Part shown: one piece after another, positions 28,891 through 36,494 of the stretch
How positions within the stretch are numbered: the stretch's first letter is position 1
Layout: every line of letters starts with the position of its first letter
Origin: Oscillospiraceae bacterium
GTDB lineage: Bacteria; Bacillota; Clostridia; Oscillospirales; Oscillospiraceae
Direction: 5' to 3'
Length of the DNA: 64,000 nucleotides
NCBI GenBank assembly: GCA_022846095.1
Contig: AP025583.1
Coordinates: forward strand, 1,240,001-1,304,000
Made by a program: the position numbers and the translations under genes
Notes under the pieces: generated by a model
The model's input: only the letters and a program-made list of their open reading frames with translations
The model's database searches: none
Told to the model about the DNA's origin: nothing

Positions 28891-30717
28891 ATGAGAAATC
28901 CAACTGATGTGTTGAATAGTTTAAGCGATAAATCGAAGAATCCCGAGTACAGGTTTCAGCGTCTTTACCGAAATCTGTATAATCCCGACTTCTATCTGCT
29001 CGCCTACAAGAATATCTACGCAAACGGCGGCAGTATGACACCGGGAGTAAACGGCATCACCATCGACGGTATGAGCAGTCAGAGAATTGCAAAGCTGATA
29101 GAATCCCTGAAAGACCGCTCCTACCAGCCTAATCCTGCCCGCCGCACTTATATCGCCAAGAAAAACAACCCGGCGAAAAAGCGACCGCTTGGCATTCCAT
29201 CCGGGGATGACAAGTTAGTGCAGGAAGTTATCCGAATGCTGCTGGAAAGCATCTACGAACCCAACTTTTCAGACGCTTCTCATGGATTCAGACCCCAAAA
29301 GAGCTGCCATACTGCGCTCACGAAGATTCAAAAGACCTTCACAGGCGCAAAATGGTTTGTCGAGGGAGACATTAAAGCGTGCTTTGACAGCTTTGACCAC
29401 CATGTACTGATCGACATCCTGCATAAAAGAATTGACGATGAGGCGTTCATCAGCCTCATGTGGAAATTCCTGAAAGCCGGATATATGGAGCAATGGCAAT
29501 ACCACATGACCTATTCCGGTACGCCGCAGGGGTCGGGAATGAGCCCAATTCTTGCAAATATCTACCTCAATGAGCTCGACAGATATATGGGGGAATACAA
29601 AGCAAGGTTCTACAAGCCGACACGCACGGCAAACCCCGCTCATCGTAATATGGCATCGAAGATATTCTACTACAAAGCCAAGAACGACAAGGTTTGGGAT
29701 GACTTAAGCGTGGAGGAAAAGAAAGAGTGCGCCAGAACGCTCCGGCAGATGCGCTCCGAACAGCGAAAGCTTCCTACACATCCGGTGCAGGAGACAAGCT
29801 ACAAGGCTATCCAGTATGTACGCTACGCAGACGATTTTATCGTGGGCGTAATTGGTAGTCATGAGGACGCAAAAAAGCTCAAACAAGACCTCACTGTGTT
29901 TCTGAAAGAGAAGCTTGGGCTTACCCTGTCCACAGAAAAGACGAAGATTACAAATACTGCGGAAAACGCAAGATTTCTTGGCTACGATATATCCGTATCG
30001 CGCAGTCAGGACATCAAGCGTCTGAAAAACGGGAAACGCCAGCGGGTATACAGCGGTGTTGTTCAGCTCCGTATGCCGCTTGAAAAATGGACGGCTAAGC
30101 TGCTGGAATACGGCGCAATTCGCATTAAAAAGGATGAATCAGGTAAAGAGCGATGGAAAACCATGCCAAGAGGAAAACTCATTAACAGGACGGATATTGA
30201 GATACTCAGTCGCTACAATTCGGAGATACGAGGATTGTACAATTACTACGCAATAGCGGGCAATGTGTCAACCTTGAATCATTTCTCCAGCCGTATGAAA
30301 TACAGTATGCTCAAGACCTTTGGTTCCAAATACCGCTGCAAGGTAAGGAAGATTAAGGAACGGTACGTCAAGAATGGCGAATTCACGGTTGCCTACAAGA
30401 CCAAATCCGGCATGAAAGAATCTGTCTATTACCACGATGGCTTTAGAAAGAAAACGGAACCTGCGTTGGGTCAAGTGGATATGCTGGACATCTACAAAAA
30501 GTATGACAAGCCCAACAGTCTGGCTATACGCCTCCACACTAACAAGTGTGAATTATGCGGGATGGACTGCGACGGGCTTGAAATGCATCAGGTACGGCGG
30601 CTGAAAGATCTTAATGGGGAACAAGAATGGGAGCGTATCATGCTTCAGCGTCGGCGTAAAACGCTGGCGGTCTGCCCGTCCTGCCATATTGAGATTCACA
30701 ATTCGATGAAGTCGTAA
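28891..30717 (+). CDS. ltrA: Group II intron reverse transcriptase/maturase with HNH endonuclease
   Basis: 608 residues. The reverse transcriptase domain has conserved blocks NNPAKKRPLGIPSGDDKLVQ, FVEGDIKACFDSFDHHVL, GTPQGSGMSPILANIYL and catalytic YADD in YVRYADDFIVG. The maturase (X) domain covers about residues 400-540. The C-terminus is an HNH nuclease: CELCGMDC ... MHQVRRLKDL ... CPSCHIEIHNS. It should assist intron splicing and copy the intron into new sites by target-primed reverse transcription. All catalytic motifs are intact. It looks like the chloroplast-like/bacterial HNH-containing class, which I judge only from general features. Confidence 0.95.
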   Translation: MRNPTDVLNSLSDKSKNPEYRFQRLYRNLYNPDFYLLAYKNIYANGGSMTPGVNGITIDGMSSQRIAKLIESLKDRSYQPNPARRTYIAKKNNPAKKRPLGIPSGDDKLVQEVIRMLLESIYEPNFSDASHGFRPQKSCHTALTKIQKTFTGAKWFVEGDIKACFDSFDHHVLIDILHKRIDDEAFISLMWKFLKAGYMEQWQYHMTYSGTPQGSGMSPILANIYLNELDRYMGEYKARFYKPTRTANPAHRNMASKIFYYKAKNDKVWDDLSVEEKKECARTLRQMRSEQRKLPTHPVQETSYKAIQYVRYADDFIVGVIGSHEDAKKLKQDLTVFLKEKLGLTLSTEKTKITNTAENARFLGYDISVSRSQDIKRLKNGKRQRVYSGVVQLRMPLEKWTAKLLEYGAIRIKKDESGKERWKTMPRGKLINRTDIEILSRYNSEIRGLYNYYAIAGNVSTLNHFSSRMKYSMLKTFGSKYRCKVRKIKERYVKNGEFTVAYKTKSGMKESVYYHDGFRKKTEPALGQVDMLDIYKKYDKPNSLAIRLHTNKCELCGMDCDGLEMHQVRRLKDLNGEQEWERIMLQRRRKTLAVCPSCHIEIHNSMKS

Positions 30718-30733
30718 AACGATAACAAACGGA

Positions 30734-30799
30734 GAGCCGTGTGCATCGAGAGGTGCCCGCACGGTTCGGGAGGGAGTCGGTACTGCCGGCTTACCTCAT
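30734..30799 (+). ncRNA. Group II intron domains V and VI
   Basis: Domain V (30734-30767, 34 bases) starts GAGCCGTGTGC with the AGC catalytic triad, has distal helix GCATC/GGTGC capped by GAGA, and closes with ACGGTTC. Domain VI follows: AGTCGG pairs with CCGGCT, and A30793 is the unpaired branch-point adenosine before CCTCAT and the 3' splice site. Confidence 0.9.
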
Positions 30800-32665
30800 A
30801 CCATGATGCGGTATTTGCAGCACGATATGCTCAAGCGCAACAGCCTGACCCACTTCGATTGCTGGGCCTCCGCCTTTGGGGAAACCACCACCGCCATCGA
30901 GCTTGCGCCGGAAGGTACGGGCTACCGGGCGAGGACGCGGTTTGCCAAGTTCTTCAACCTGCCGGAGCTGATGAACCTGTTTCGGGAGGCTGCGGACATC
31001 AAGACCTCCGACCAGCTAAACCTTCCCACGCCTACGCCTGTCTATCACAACGAGGTCAGCCAGCCCACGCCGCTGCAAAAGCAGATGGTGCAGGAGCTGT
31101 CCGAACGTGCCGCCAAGGTACATTCCGGCGCGGTTGCTCCCACGGAGGACAATATGCTGAAAATCACCTCGGACGGGCGCAAGCTGGGCCTCGATCAGCG
31201 GGTAATCAACCCCGACCTGCCGGACGACCCGAACAGCAAGGTCAATCTGTGCGTGGACAACATCCACCGCATCTGGCAGGACGGGCAGGCGGAGAAGCTG
31301 ACGCAGCTCGTGTTCTGCGACCTCTCCACCCCCAAGGGCAAGGCGGCGCAGAGCGGCAGGATCGCCGCGAAAGGCACGGACAGCCCGGAGCTTCACGCGC
31401 TGGAGGCTGCTATCGACGCGGAAACCGGGCCGGAGGAGCCGCCCTTTACCATCTACGACGACATCCGGGAAAAGCTGGTTGCCCGTGGGATTCCGAGGGA
31501 ACAGATCGCATTCATCCATGAGGCGAATACGGAAGTCCGAAAGAAGGAGTTATTCGCAAAGGTGCGCTCCGGTCAGGTGCGCGTCCTCATGGGCAGCACC
31601 TTCAAAATGGGCGCGGGCATGAACGTGCAGGACAGGCTCGTGGCGCTCCATGACCTGGACTGCCCGTGGCGGCCGGGTGATCTGGAGCAGCGCAGCGGGC
31701 GCATCATCCGGCAGGGCAACCGCAACAAGGAGGTACACATCTACCGCTACGTCACGGAATCAACGTTTGATGCGTACCTCTGGCAGACCGTGGAGAACAA
31801 GCAGAAATTCATCTCCCAGATCATGACCTCAAAATCTCCGGTGAGAAGCTGTGAGGATATTGACGAGGCGGCGCTTTCCTATGCCGAGATCAAGGCGCTG
31901 TGCGCCGGAGACGAACGCATCCGTGAAAAAATGGACCTTGATGTGGACGTGGCGCGGCTGCGGCTGATGAAAGCCAACCACCAGAGCCAGCAGTACCGGC
32001 TGGAGGACAACATCCTGCGGCATTTCCCGGCACAGATCGAGGAAAACAAAGGCTTCCTCTCCGGCTTTGAGGCGGATATGAAAACGCTGGAAGCCCATCC
32101 CCACCCCAAGGACGGCTTTGCGGGCATGGAGGTCAAGGGCGACCTTCTTACCGACAAGGACAATGCGGGCGCGGCGCTGCTGGAAGCGTTCAAGGACGCA
32201 AAGGGCCTCGAAAGTGTTCCCATCGGCAGCTATCGTGGCTTTGCCATGTCTCTGACCGTTGAAAACTTCGGCAAGGACTTCGTTCTCACCCTCAAGGGGC
32301 GGATGAGCCACCGGGTAGAGCTGGGCAAGGACGCGAGGGGCAACCTTGTCCGCATCGACAACGCCCTCGCCCAGATGCCGGAGCGGCTCCAGACGGTGCA
32401 GGGCAGGCTTGAAAACGTGCAGGCACAGCTTGCGACGGCCAAGGCGGAGCTGGGTAAGCCCTTCCCGCAGGAGGCGGAGCTGAAAGAAAAATCCGCGCGG
32501 CTGGCGGAGCTGAACGCAGAACTGAACATCGACGACCGGACGCCCATGGAACAGGCGGCGGAGAATGTGGTGGCAAAACGCCCCTCCGTCCTCGACAAGC
32601 TGAAGGTGCCCAGCGTCCACGGTGCGGGCGACCGGAAAAAATCTCACGAACAGGAGGCACGATGA
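30800..32665 (+). CDS. ICE methylase/SNF2 helicase, exon 2 (C-terminal helicase domain)
   Basis: This continues the exon ending at 28283 as TMMRYLQHDMLKRNSLTHFDCW. It supplies the second helicase lobe: FTIYDDIREKLVARGIP, VRVLMGSTFKMGAGMNVQ and the arginine-finger motif LEQRSGRIIRQGN. It ends in a long helical region (about 621 residues in total) finishing PSVLDKLKV. Without splicing, an independent ATG at 30803 exists but no good ribosome site lies directly before it. The stop overlaps the start of the DUF3849 gene (ATGA). The spliced protein would be about 3,151 residues. Confidence 0.9.
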   Translation, partial: TMMRYLQHDMLKRNSLTHFDCWASAFGETTTAIELAPEGTGYRARTRFAKFFNLPELMNLFREAADIKTSDQLNLPTPTPVYHNEVSQPTPLQKQMVQELSERAAKVHSGAVAPTEDNMLKITSDGRKLGLDQRVINPDLPDDPNSKVNLCVDNIHRIWQDGQAEKLTQLVFCDLSTPKGKAAQSGRIAAKGTDSPELHALEAAIDAETGPEEPPFTIYDDIREKLVARGIPREQIAFIHEANTEVRKKELFAKVRSGQVRVLMGSTFKMGAGMNVQDRLVALHDLDCPWRPGDLEQRSGRIIRQGNRNKEVHIYRYVTESTFDAYLWQTVENKQKFISQIMTSKSPVRSCEDIDEAALSYAEIKALCAGDERIREKMDLDVDVARLRLMKANHQSQQYRLEDNILRHFPAQIEENKGFLSGFEADMKTLEAHPHPKDGFAGMEVKGDLLTDKDNAGAALLEAFKDAKGLESVPIGSYRGFAMSLTVENFGKDFVLTLKGRMSHRVELGKDARGNLVRIDNALAQMPERLQTVQGRLENVQAQLATAKAELGKPFPQEAELKEKSARLAELNAELNIDDRTPMEQAAENVVAKRPSVLDKLKVPSVHGAGDRKKSHEQEAR

Positions 32666-33714
32666 ATATGAACGAGGCATTACAGCAATCGTTATACGAC
32701 AAGCTCTCGCGGGAGCAGGACAAATACCGGGACTGGCTGAAGGGCCAGCCCCCGGAGGAAATCCTCCATCACAGCTATGAATACACCGTGCGGGAGGATA
32801 TTTTGATGAGCGTGGAGGAGCTGACGCTCAGCGAGGCGGAAATGCGGGCGCTGCTGCTGTCCCCCTCGCCCATGGCGATCCTCTACGACAAGTTCTCCGA
32901 TCTGGAAACCGGCTACATGGACACAATCCGCGACAGCGTGGAAGCTACGGCAAAGGACGAGGCAAAAAAGCTCCGTGAGCTGCCGGTCTATCCCTATCCC
33001 GCCGGCCACGCGCAGGAGAATGGGGAGCTGGACGCCTACCGCGCGTCTTTCCGCGCCAATGTGAGCTGTAAGGACGCCATTGAAGCTGCCATCCGGGACA
33101 ATTATCATGATAACCGCCTTGACACTGCGGCAGTGGGACAGGTGTCGGAGCAGTTCGGGCAGGAGCGGATGCTCTACGTCCTCGCCGCCACCGTCCGCCA
33201 TTTTGATTACGACGGACGTATCTCGCGGGACAACAAGCGCTGGGCGAATACCATCCCTGTCTACGAAAACAAAGACGGCATGGGCGGCGACCGCTCGGTG
33301 CAGTTTGTGGTAAGCTCACATCCCGGTCTGACGGATTTGTTTCTCACGGGGGCGCGGCGTGAGCAGCCCCTCACAGCCGACGAGATCAAAGCGGAGGCGG
33401 CGCGGCTGCTGGGCAAGCTGCAAGAGCCTGTGCAGCCCAACAGCCCAAACGGGACGCATTTCATGGCAGAGGTGTCCCGTGACTTCATGGAACGCGCCGG
33501 AGGAAAGGACACGGCGGCGCTGCAAAAGCTGCTGCCCTTTTCCTCCCTTGCTCTCACGACCCTCAAAGGCCGCAGGGGCGTGTTTGCCGTCATCTCCAAG
33601 GAGGAGGACCGCACACAGCCGCTCCACTGCCGAAAGCCCTCCGTCCGCTCCAAGCTGCAACAGGCGGCGGAGCAGAAGCCGACCGCCGCAAAGAAGAAGG
33701 ATTTGGAGCTGTGA
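32662..33714 (+). CDS. DUF3848/DUF3849 ICE protein
   Basis: 350 residues. The first ~90 match DUF3848 (LYDKLSREQDKYRDWLKGQP, PPEEILHHSYEYTVREDIL). The centre matches DUF3849 (PVYPYPAGHAQENGELDAYR ... IRDNYHDNRLDTAAV). The tail contains PSVRSKLQQA and a lysine-rich end. Function unknown. The protein always seems to follow the large helicase in this ICE group. Translationally coupled to both neighbours: ATGA at the start, one base to the mobC ATG at the end. Confidence 0.85.
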   Translation: MNMNEALQQSLYDKLSREQDKYRDWLKGQPPEEILHHSYEYTVREDILMSVEELTLSEAEMRALLLSPSPMAILYDKFSDLETGYMDTIRDSVEATAKDEAKKLRELPVYPYPAGHAQENGELDAYRASFRANVSCKDAIEAAIRDNYHDNRLDTAAVGQVSEQFGQERMLYVLAATVRHFDYDGRISRDNKRWANTIPVYENKDGMGGDRSVQFVVSSHPGLTDLFLTGARREQPLTADEIKAEAARLLGKLQEPVQPNSPNGTHFMAEVSRDFMERAGGKDTAALQKLLPFSSLALTTLKGRRGVFAVISKEEDRTQPLHCRKPSVRSKLQQAAEQKPTAAKKKDLEL

Positions 33715-33715
33715 C

Positions 33716-34054
33716 ATGGCGAAGCGGAAACGGGACATCCAGCTCAAAGTCCGTGTGACGCCGGAGGAACGGGCGATGATCGAGGCGAAGATGGCGCAGC
33801 TCGGCACGACCAACATGGGCGCATATCTTCGGAAAATGGCCATTGACGGGTATGTGGTGAAGCTCGACCTGCCGGAGCTGCGGGAGCTGGTGTCGCTGCT
33901 GCGGTATTCGTCTAATAATCTCAATCAGCTCACGCGGCGGGTGCATGAAACAGGGCGCGTTTACGCCGCGGATATGGATGATATACTCCAAAATCAGGAG
34001 CGGATCTGGCAGGCGGCAAGCGGTATCCTGTCCCGGCTTGCCGCCATCAAATAA
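33716..34054 (+). CDS. mobC: MobC-family relaxosome protein
   Basis: A 112-residue protein with a ribbon-helix-helix start (KRDIQLKVRVTPEERAMIEA) and the MobC signature RYSSNNLNQLTRRVHETGRV. It should bind oriT and help the relaxase open the DNA strands. In related elements mobC lies directly before the relaxase gene; here ~2.4 kb of other genes intervene. A strong terminator follows at once. Confidence 0.88.
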   Translation: MAKRKRDIQLKVRVTPEERAMIEAKMAQLGTTNMGAYLRKMAIDGYVVKLDLPELRELVSLLRYSSNNLNQLTRRVHETGRVYAADMDDILQNQERIWQAASGILSRLAAIK

Positions 34055-34073
34055 AGGGGTATATATCCCATGC

Positions 34074-34112
34074 GGGGCGGCTTGCTGCGAGGTAAGCCGC
34101 CCCTGCTTTTTT
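34074..34112 (+). terminator. Intrinsic terminator after mobC
   Basis: GGGGCGGCTT (34074-34083) and AAGCCGCCCC (34094-34103) form a perfect 10-bp stem with a ten-base loop, followed by TGC and six T. Confidence 0.85.
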
Positions 34113-34191
34113 GCGGTCCGGCATCCTTGCAGGGCAAAGCAGCTTCCTGTATGCTGAAAGCAGAAACAAACAAAACTGGAGGGATATTGAT

Positions 34192-34482
34192 ATGCGTTTC
34201 CTTTTGAAAATCCTCTTTGCGCCCATCCTCGCGGTGCTTGCCGTCGTCACATGGTTTTTCGTGTTCGTCGTCAGCCTGTCCAGCGGCATCCTCTGCATCC
34301 CCGCCGCTATTCTCGGCTTCTTCGGTCTGTTCATCCTCTTTGTGGATTCCGTCAGCTACGGCGCGGGGCTGCTGGTGATCGCGTTCCTCATAAGCCCCTA
34401 CGGACTGCCCATGCTGGCGGGCTGGCTGGTGGCAAAGCTCCATGTCCTACGCTATATGCTTCGGGACTGGATATATGGATAA
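34192..34482 (+). CDS. CD1845-type small membrane protein
   Basis: 96 residues, mostly hydrophobic with two to three membrane helices (LLKILFAPILAVLAVVTWFF, then ILGFFGLFILFV and GLLVIAFLISPYG). Matches the CD1845-like proteins of Clostridia CTns. Role unknown; probably membrane-embedded and linked to transfer. ATG 34192 has CTGGAGGG upstream, although the frame is open from 34111. Confidence 0.75.
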   Translation: MRFLLKILFAPILAVLAVVTWFFVFVVSLSSGILCIPAAILGFFGLFILFVDSVSYGAGLLVIAFLISPYGLPMLAGWLVAKLHVLRYMLRDWIYG

Positions 34483-34510
34483 GGCTGTTTTCAGAAACAC
34501 CGCATCAAGC

Positions 34511-34541
34511 AAAAGCGCGGAGCATATCGCCCCGCGCTTTT
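34511..34541 (+). terminator. Bidirectional terminator
   Basis: AAAAGCGCGG (34511-34520) pairs with CCGCGCTTTT (34532-34541). The A- and T-runs make it work in both directions, between the + strand membrane protein gene and the convergent - strand gene ending at 34546. Confidence 0.75.
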
Positions 34542-34545
34542 CGTT

Positions 34546-34788
34546 TTATTCGATCTCGTAATCCTCACTGTCGTCGGCCTCTCCGGTGGTGCAGGTGAAG
34601 CACATATTCGTCCCCGTGATGGCGCTGCCGGCCGCCCAGATGGGCGCGCCGCATATCATGCATCTTGCGCCGTTTTTCTTGGCGGCAAGGGATTCCCGCA
34701 GTGCCGCGATCAGCTCCCTGCGGTTGGCGTCCTTGTTGTTTTTTACTACGCCGTCCGCAAATTCTTCAATGGAAATATAGGTGAACAT
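34546..34788 (-). CDS. Small Zn-ribbon-like protein
   Basis: 80 residues: MFTYISIEEFADGVVKNNKD and a second half with CMICGAPIW and CFTCTTGE, a two-CxxC arrangement that could hold one zinc ion. The acidic tail is short. ATG at 34788 has CGGAGGAA upstream. It lies one base after the AlbA-type gene on the same strand, so the pair is likely one transcript. Function unknown. Confidence 0.65.
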   Translation of the reverse strand: MFTYISIEEFADGVVKNNKDANRRELIAALRESLAAKKNGARCMICGAPIWAAGSAITGTNMCFTCTTGEADDSEDYEIE

Positions 34789-34789
34789 A

Positions 34790-36160
34790 TCATTCCTCCG
34801 GTTTGACCGCAACATATTTTTGATTGCGGCTGTTGGGCTTGTCGGGAATGGTCATGCGAAGCTGCCCGCTTTCCAGCAGGGGCTTCAAATGGGATTGCAT
34901 AAGGCTGCGGACGCTTTTATATCCGCAGTATGCGGCGATCTCGATTCTGGAACGCGGCTCTTGGCAGCAGGCCAAAATCTTATCTCTGATACCGACTTGT
35001 GCGGCATCTTGTGCGCCGACTTGTGCGTTATCTTGTGCGTCGTGACTTTCACTGCGGAAGAACACAACAACGAACCCTGACTTCATAATCTTAAACGCAA
35101 ACCGGCAATTTGCTTCGTTGCAGGCGTCGGCAATCCGCTTCAAGCCTGTGCCGAAGCTCTCCACATCCTTTGAGTAGTAGAGGATGGAGGTAATCAGCGG
35201 ATTTCTGCGCACGGGGCGCTCATCGCCGCTGATGAAGTCCTCCGGCTTGTAGCCCTCCGGGAAGCTGCCCGGATTATATATCTCAACACGGTCTTTGTAG
35301 ATGGCGACCTCGTTGCTCTGACAAGCGCCGTAGTCCTTATGACAGAAGGAGTTAATCAGAGCCTCGCGGATGGCGTCGGCAGGGATTTCGGGAATCTCCT
35401 TGCGCTGCAATGAGCCGTCAAAATGGACACGCCAGTGGATGTTGCTCATGATGTATTTTTCGGCAAGCGCCACCAGCTCAAACACCGTTCCGCGATGACG
35501 CTGGATGTCCAGAAACGTCAGCCGCTCCGTTCCCGCGAAGATTGCCATTTGCAGCTCTGCGTACATACTCTCGCAGAACAGCACCATGCCCGCGTTCAGC
35601 AGGTGCTCTCCCTCGGTCAGCAGCAGCTTATTCAGCGCAGAGGTCTTATCCGCATATTCAAATTCAATGCGCTTTGCCTCATGCCCGCGCTCAACATACC
35701 GCTCGACCAGCTTTCCGTCTACCTGCTCCACAAGAAAGTTTGACACGCGCCGTTCCCATGCGTCCTCTGCGCCGTCCTGCTTTCTCAGGTAGGCCACAAG
35801 CTCCTGCTGCGACAGCACCTTGTCCTCGTCCGCAACGCGGATGCGGGCAACATCATACGCAAAGTATGGCGTATTGTAGCCCTCAAAGCGGACAAGGATG
35901 CACTCTTTCCCGTCGATGCGCACGGTCTGTATCTCAGGAAAAATCTGCGGCTCGATATGATTGGAGATTGCCTGACTGATGTCCCGCAGCGTTTTTTCGG
36001 AGATTTCCTGTCCGATGGGCGTACCGTCCGGCCTGACCCCGAAATACAGCTCGCCCTTCTGATGCTTGTTGAGAATTGCGCCGATGGAAATGATCCCTTC
36101 CTTCAGCTCTCCGGTGGACTTCTTAAATTCAAGCGTTTCCGTTTCTCTGCCGAGATTCAT
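34790..36160 (-). CDS. AlbA_2/RecG-like ATP-binding transcriptional regulator
   Basis: 456 residues. The N-terminal AlbA_2 (Schlafen-like) domain shows ETLEFKKSTGELKEGIISI and GELYFGVRPDGTPIGQ. A middle region is followed by a GHKL-type ATPase-like part (PADAIREALINSFCHKDYG ... VEIYNPGSFPEGYKPEDF ... GTGLKRI). A degenerate AQ-repeat spacer leads to a C-terminal winged helix (IEIAAYCGYKSVRSLMQSHL). Family members are putative regulators with unclear ligands. It overlaps the upstream XRE gene by four bases, suggesting a two-protein regulatory unit. It is cargo between mobC and the relaxase. Confidence 0.85.
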   Translation of the reverse strand: MNLGRETETLEFKKSTGELKEGIISIGAILNKHQKGELYFGVRPDGTPIGQEISEKTLRDISQAISNHIEPQIFPEIQTVRIDGKECILVRFEGYNTPYFAYDVARIRVADEDKVLSQQELVAYLRKQDGAEDAWERRVSNFLVEQVDGKLVERYVERGHEAKRIEFEYADKTSALNKLLLTEGEHLLNAGMVLFCESMYAELQMAIFAGTERLTFLDIQRHRGTVFELVALAEKYIMSNIHWRVHFDGSLQRKEIPEIPADAIREALINSFCHKDYGACQSNEVAIYKDRVEIYNPGSFPEGYKPEDFISGDERPVRRNPLITSILYYSKDVESFGTGLKRIADACNEANCRFAFKIMKSGFVVVFFRSESHDAQDNAQVGAQDAAQVGIRDKILACCQEPRSRIEIAAYCGYKSVRSLMQSHLKPLLESGQLRMTIPDKPNSRNQKYVAVKPEE

Positions 36161-36378
36161 CCTGCGTCACCCCGTTTCTGTTCCTCATCATAGGCAAATG
36201 CTACGCCATGGCGTTTGCAGTATTCCCGTATAACGAACATCGTCATCTTATTCGGAACGGTTTTTCCGTTCTCCCAACGGTTTACCGTTGCGCAGCTCAC
36301 GTTCAAATCCTCCGCAAGCTCTTTTTGCGAAATCCTGCGCTCGCTGCGCAGCTTGATAATAGCGTCTGCAAAGCTCAT
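36157..36378 (-). CDS. XRE-family helix-turn-helix regulator
   Basis: 73 residues: MSFADAIIKLRSERRISQKELAEDL followed by a standard helix-turn-helix (NVSCATVNRWENGKTVPN). It should bind DNA as a dimer and probably controls itself and the AlbA-type gene it overlaps. ATG 36378 has AAAGGAG ten bases upstream, preferred over a GTG at 36387. Confidence 0.85.
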   Translation of the reverse strand: MSFADAIIKLRSERRISQKELAEDLNVSCATVNRWENGKTVPNKMTMFVIREYCKRHGVAFAYDEEQKRGDAG

Positions 36379-36494
36379 ACACTCCACGCTCCTTTTGCAT
36401 AGTATAACACCTGTTAGGCGCTTTTACAACCGGAGCGGCGCATTGTTCAGAAAAAAAGTTGCAAATCCGTCTTACAGAAAGGAGGCCGCGCCCC

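Larger units (their letters stand above)
28284..30799 (+). mobile_element. Group II intron, complete, inserted in the helicase gene
   Basis: It begins with GTGCG right after codon TAT (28281-28283) and ends ...CAT before ACC ATG ATG (30800). Removing these 2,516 bases rejoins MTELY with TMMRYLQHDML in frame (phase 0). Domains seen: an ID3-type hairpin with candidate EBS1 at 28599-28623, a multi-domain ribozyme region, the reverse transcriptase/maturase gene at 28891-30717, domain V at 30734-30767 and domain VI with a bulged branch A at 30793, seven bases from the 3' end. All parts look intact, so splicing is expected and the helicase is not a pseudogene. Confidence 0.95.

Noticed and set aside
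20694-32665. Helicase gene as a pseudogene or two separate genes
   Set aside because: The break is an intact group II intron in phase 0; removing it restores the conserved reading frame.
34990-35045. Repeated CTTGTGCG units in a - strand gene
   Set aside because: They encode an AQ-rich spacer (AQDNAQVGAQDAAQVG) in frame within the AlbA-type regulator; slippage-prone but not a separate element.
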